The notes under the pieces were generated by a model. That model ran no database searches. It was not told the origin of the DNA and was given only the letters and a program-made list of their open reading frames with translations. This document shows positions 58,073 through 59,337 of a DNA stretch of 59,337 nucleotides, in pieces. Location of the stretch: the IMG/VR virus record IMGVR_UViG_3300035684_000073, positions 1-59,337 of that record; one strand, 5' to 3'. The position numbers were made by a program, and so were the translations under genes. Positions within the stretch are counted from its first letter, which is position 1; each line of letters starts with the position of its first letter. This DNA comes from a virus.

Positions 58073-58930
58073 ATGCAACAGCACCGCAAGGCGCTGGCTG
58101 ATCTGCTGCGTCCGCGGCTTCGGCCGCCCGGCTTCAACGACGCCGAGTTCCGCCGCAAGTTCGATCGGCTGCTCGACGCCGCCGGAGTGCCGCGGGACGA
58201 AGATCCGATCGCGCCGGCGCTGCCCGGCCACGGCCTCGGCGTCCCGCTCGATCCGGAAATCGCCACGATCGACGTAGAGCTGCTGCGCGTCGCGTGCCCG
58301 CAAGTCGGCCGCGAGCTACTGGCCGCCTTCGTCGAGCCGGTTCGCCGCGCCTGCCAAGCCTTCGAGATCGACACGATTCGGCGCGTCGCGGCATTCATCG
58401 CCCAGATCGCGCATGAAAGCTGCTGCTTTACGGCGATGAATGAAAATCTGAATTATTCGAGCGCCAAGCGGATCCACGACATATTCGGCCGCGGCGAGGC
58501 GGGCCGCCGCCGCTTCCCGTCGCTCGCGCACTGCACGCCCTATGTCGGGCAGCCTCAGAAGCTCGCGAATTATGTCTATGCGAACCGCATGGGGAACGGG
58601 CCGCCGGAAAGTGGCGACGGGTGGCGCTATCGCGGCGGCGGCGGGATCGGGCTCACGGGCGCGGACAACTGGAACGGCTTTGCGGCCGCGATGGGAATGC
58701 CCGTCGACCAGGCGCTCGCATGGGCGCGCACGCCCGAGGGCGGGATCATGGCCGCAGCATGGTTTTGGGAAGTAAACGACATCAACCGGCTTGCCGACAC
58801 GCCCGGCGTTACCGACGAGAGCCGCCGCATAAACGGCGGCGACAACGGGCTCGACGATCGGAAAGCGAAATTCGATCGCCTCGTCGAAGAATTGCTGCGC
58901 CGCGAGCGTGCTGCGGCGGTGCTGCAGTGA
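58073..58930 (+). CDS. endolysin, glycoside hydrolase family 19-like
   Basis: The protein has 285 residues. The catalytic region starts AAFIAQIAHESCCFT (E115) and continues MNENLNYSSAKRI (E124), the two acidic residues expected in GH19-type lysozymes. Substrate-side motifs YANRMGNGPPESGDGWRYRG and GGGIGLTGADNWNGF follow. The N-terminal 90 residues are a separate helical part. No signal peptide is present, so release needs a holin. The leader GGGAGAAGAGACTATG is identical to that of the capsid fusion gene. The stop overlaps the next start by 4 bases. Confidence 0.88.
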   Translation: MQQHRKALADLLRPRLRPPGFNDAEFRRKFDRLLDAAGVPRDEDPIAPALPGHGLGVPLDPEIATIDVELLRVACPQVGRELLAAFVEPVRRACQAFEIDTIRRVAAFIAQIAHESCCFTAMNENLNYSSAKRIHDIFGRGEAGRRRFPSLAHCTPYVGQPQKLANYVYANRMGNGPPESGDGWRYRGGGGIGLTGADNWNGFAAAMGMPVDQALAWARTPEGGIMAAAWFWEVNDINRLADTPGVTDESRRINGGDNGLDDRKAKFDRLVEELLRRERAAAVLQ

Positions 58931-59337
58931 GGGGCGGCGACCACTGCCACAAGCTCGACAAGCTCGGCCTGTTCATCCTCGCCGGCCTGGTGGTGGGCGT
59001 GCTCGGCGCGATCGTGGTCGGCACCTTCTGGACGCGCGCCGTGCCCGACAAGGGCGAAGTGCTGATCGGCGGGATCTCGACGGGCTTGATCCTCTTCCTG
59101 CGCGATATTGTCGCCGCCGTGCGCGCCGGTTGGGAGGAAGTGACGCGAAACCAGGTCAACGAGCAGCTGGCGCTTTCGAAGCCGGCGCCGCGCCTGCTGC
59201 CGTCGCCGAAGCCGCTAGCCGGCGCCGGCGCGGCGGCCGAGGACGTGGCGGCCGCGGCCGAGGATCGCGCCGAAGAGATCCAAACCGCCGAGGCGGCCGA
59301 GCTTCAGCTGCGCAACGAAGAAAGGGAGCAACGTTAA
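58927..59337 (+). CDS. holin-like membrane protein
   Basis: The protein has 136 residues from GTG overlapping the endolysin stop. One clear membrane helix (about 13-34, LGLFILAGLVVGVLGAIVVG) and a second weaker one (about 47-63, VLIGGISTGLILFLRDIVAA) are followed by a long Glu/Ala-rich cytoplasmic helix. The size and place next to the endolysin suggest a holin. The TAA is the last codon of the window. Confidence 0.65.
   Translation: MRGGDHCHKLDKLGLFILAGLVVGVLGAIVVGTFWTRAVPDKGEVLIGGISTGLILFLRDIVAAVRAGWEEVTRNQVNEQLALSKPAPRLLPSPKPLAGAGAAAEDVAAAAEDRAEEIQTAEAAELQLRNEEREQR

Noticed and set aside
17600-59337. CRISPR array or insertion sequence inside the prophage
   Set aside because: No regularly spaced direct repeats and no transposase frames with terminal inverted repeats were found.
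59200-59337. Right prophage junction at the window end
   Set aside because: No copy of the tRNA-Gly 3' sequence is present near the end, so the prophage continues beyond the window.

Overview
The window looks like chromosome from a high-GC alphaproteobacterium, most likely a member of the Sphingomonadales. The evidence is strong GC bias, tightly packed genes with ATGA/GTGA stop-start overlaps, and small phage genes of types familiar from sphingomonad prophages. This assignment rests on style and recall, not on a database search.

Bases 1-16397 hold the distal part of an extracellular contractile injection system (eCIS, phage-tail-like particle) locus, all on the + strand. In order it encodes a propeller/tail-protein-I baseplate protein, a collagen-like fibre protein, a related fibre/baseplate protein, two proteins of unknown role, the eCIS AAA+ ATPase, and a 1118-residue DUF4157 cargo protein. 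The cargo protein ends in a domain resembling the Ntox15/Tde1 DNase (HxxD motif). It is followed at once by a Tdi1/GAD-like immunity protein. A glycosyltransferase-methyltransferase fusion and a second, paralogous methyltransferase close the run. Sheath, tube and hub genes are not present and presumably lie upstream of base 1.

Bases 16503-17673 are host genes: an exported LD-carboxypeptidase (S66) and tRNA-Gly(UCC).

From the 3' half of that tRNA to the end of the window lies a tailed-phage prophage, about 41.7 kb of it. Its right end (attR) is not reached. A large serine recombinase sits at the left edge, and its last 16 codons are written in the tRNA gene. A leftward set of small genes and the lysogeny module (S24 repressor plus a zinc-ribbon membrane protein) follow, then a divergent Cro-like gene. 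Rightward come a CII-like regulator, many small genes, a solitary prohead-protease-like ORF overlapped by two opposite-strand genes, a PP-loop (PAPS reductase-like) protein, and a prim-pol/D5 helicase.

The late region is a lambda-like siphovirus module: small terminase, GpA-type large terminase, gpW joiner, portal, prohead protease/capsid fusion with an internal start, DUF2190 protein, connectors, tail tube, tail chaperones with a convincing -1 frameshift site (A AAA AAC), tape measure with an embedded NlpC/P60-like domain, distal tail/fibre proteins, and a lysis cassette (membrane proteins plus GH19 endolysin). No CRISPR array, rRNA or insertion sequence was seen.
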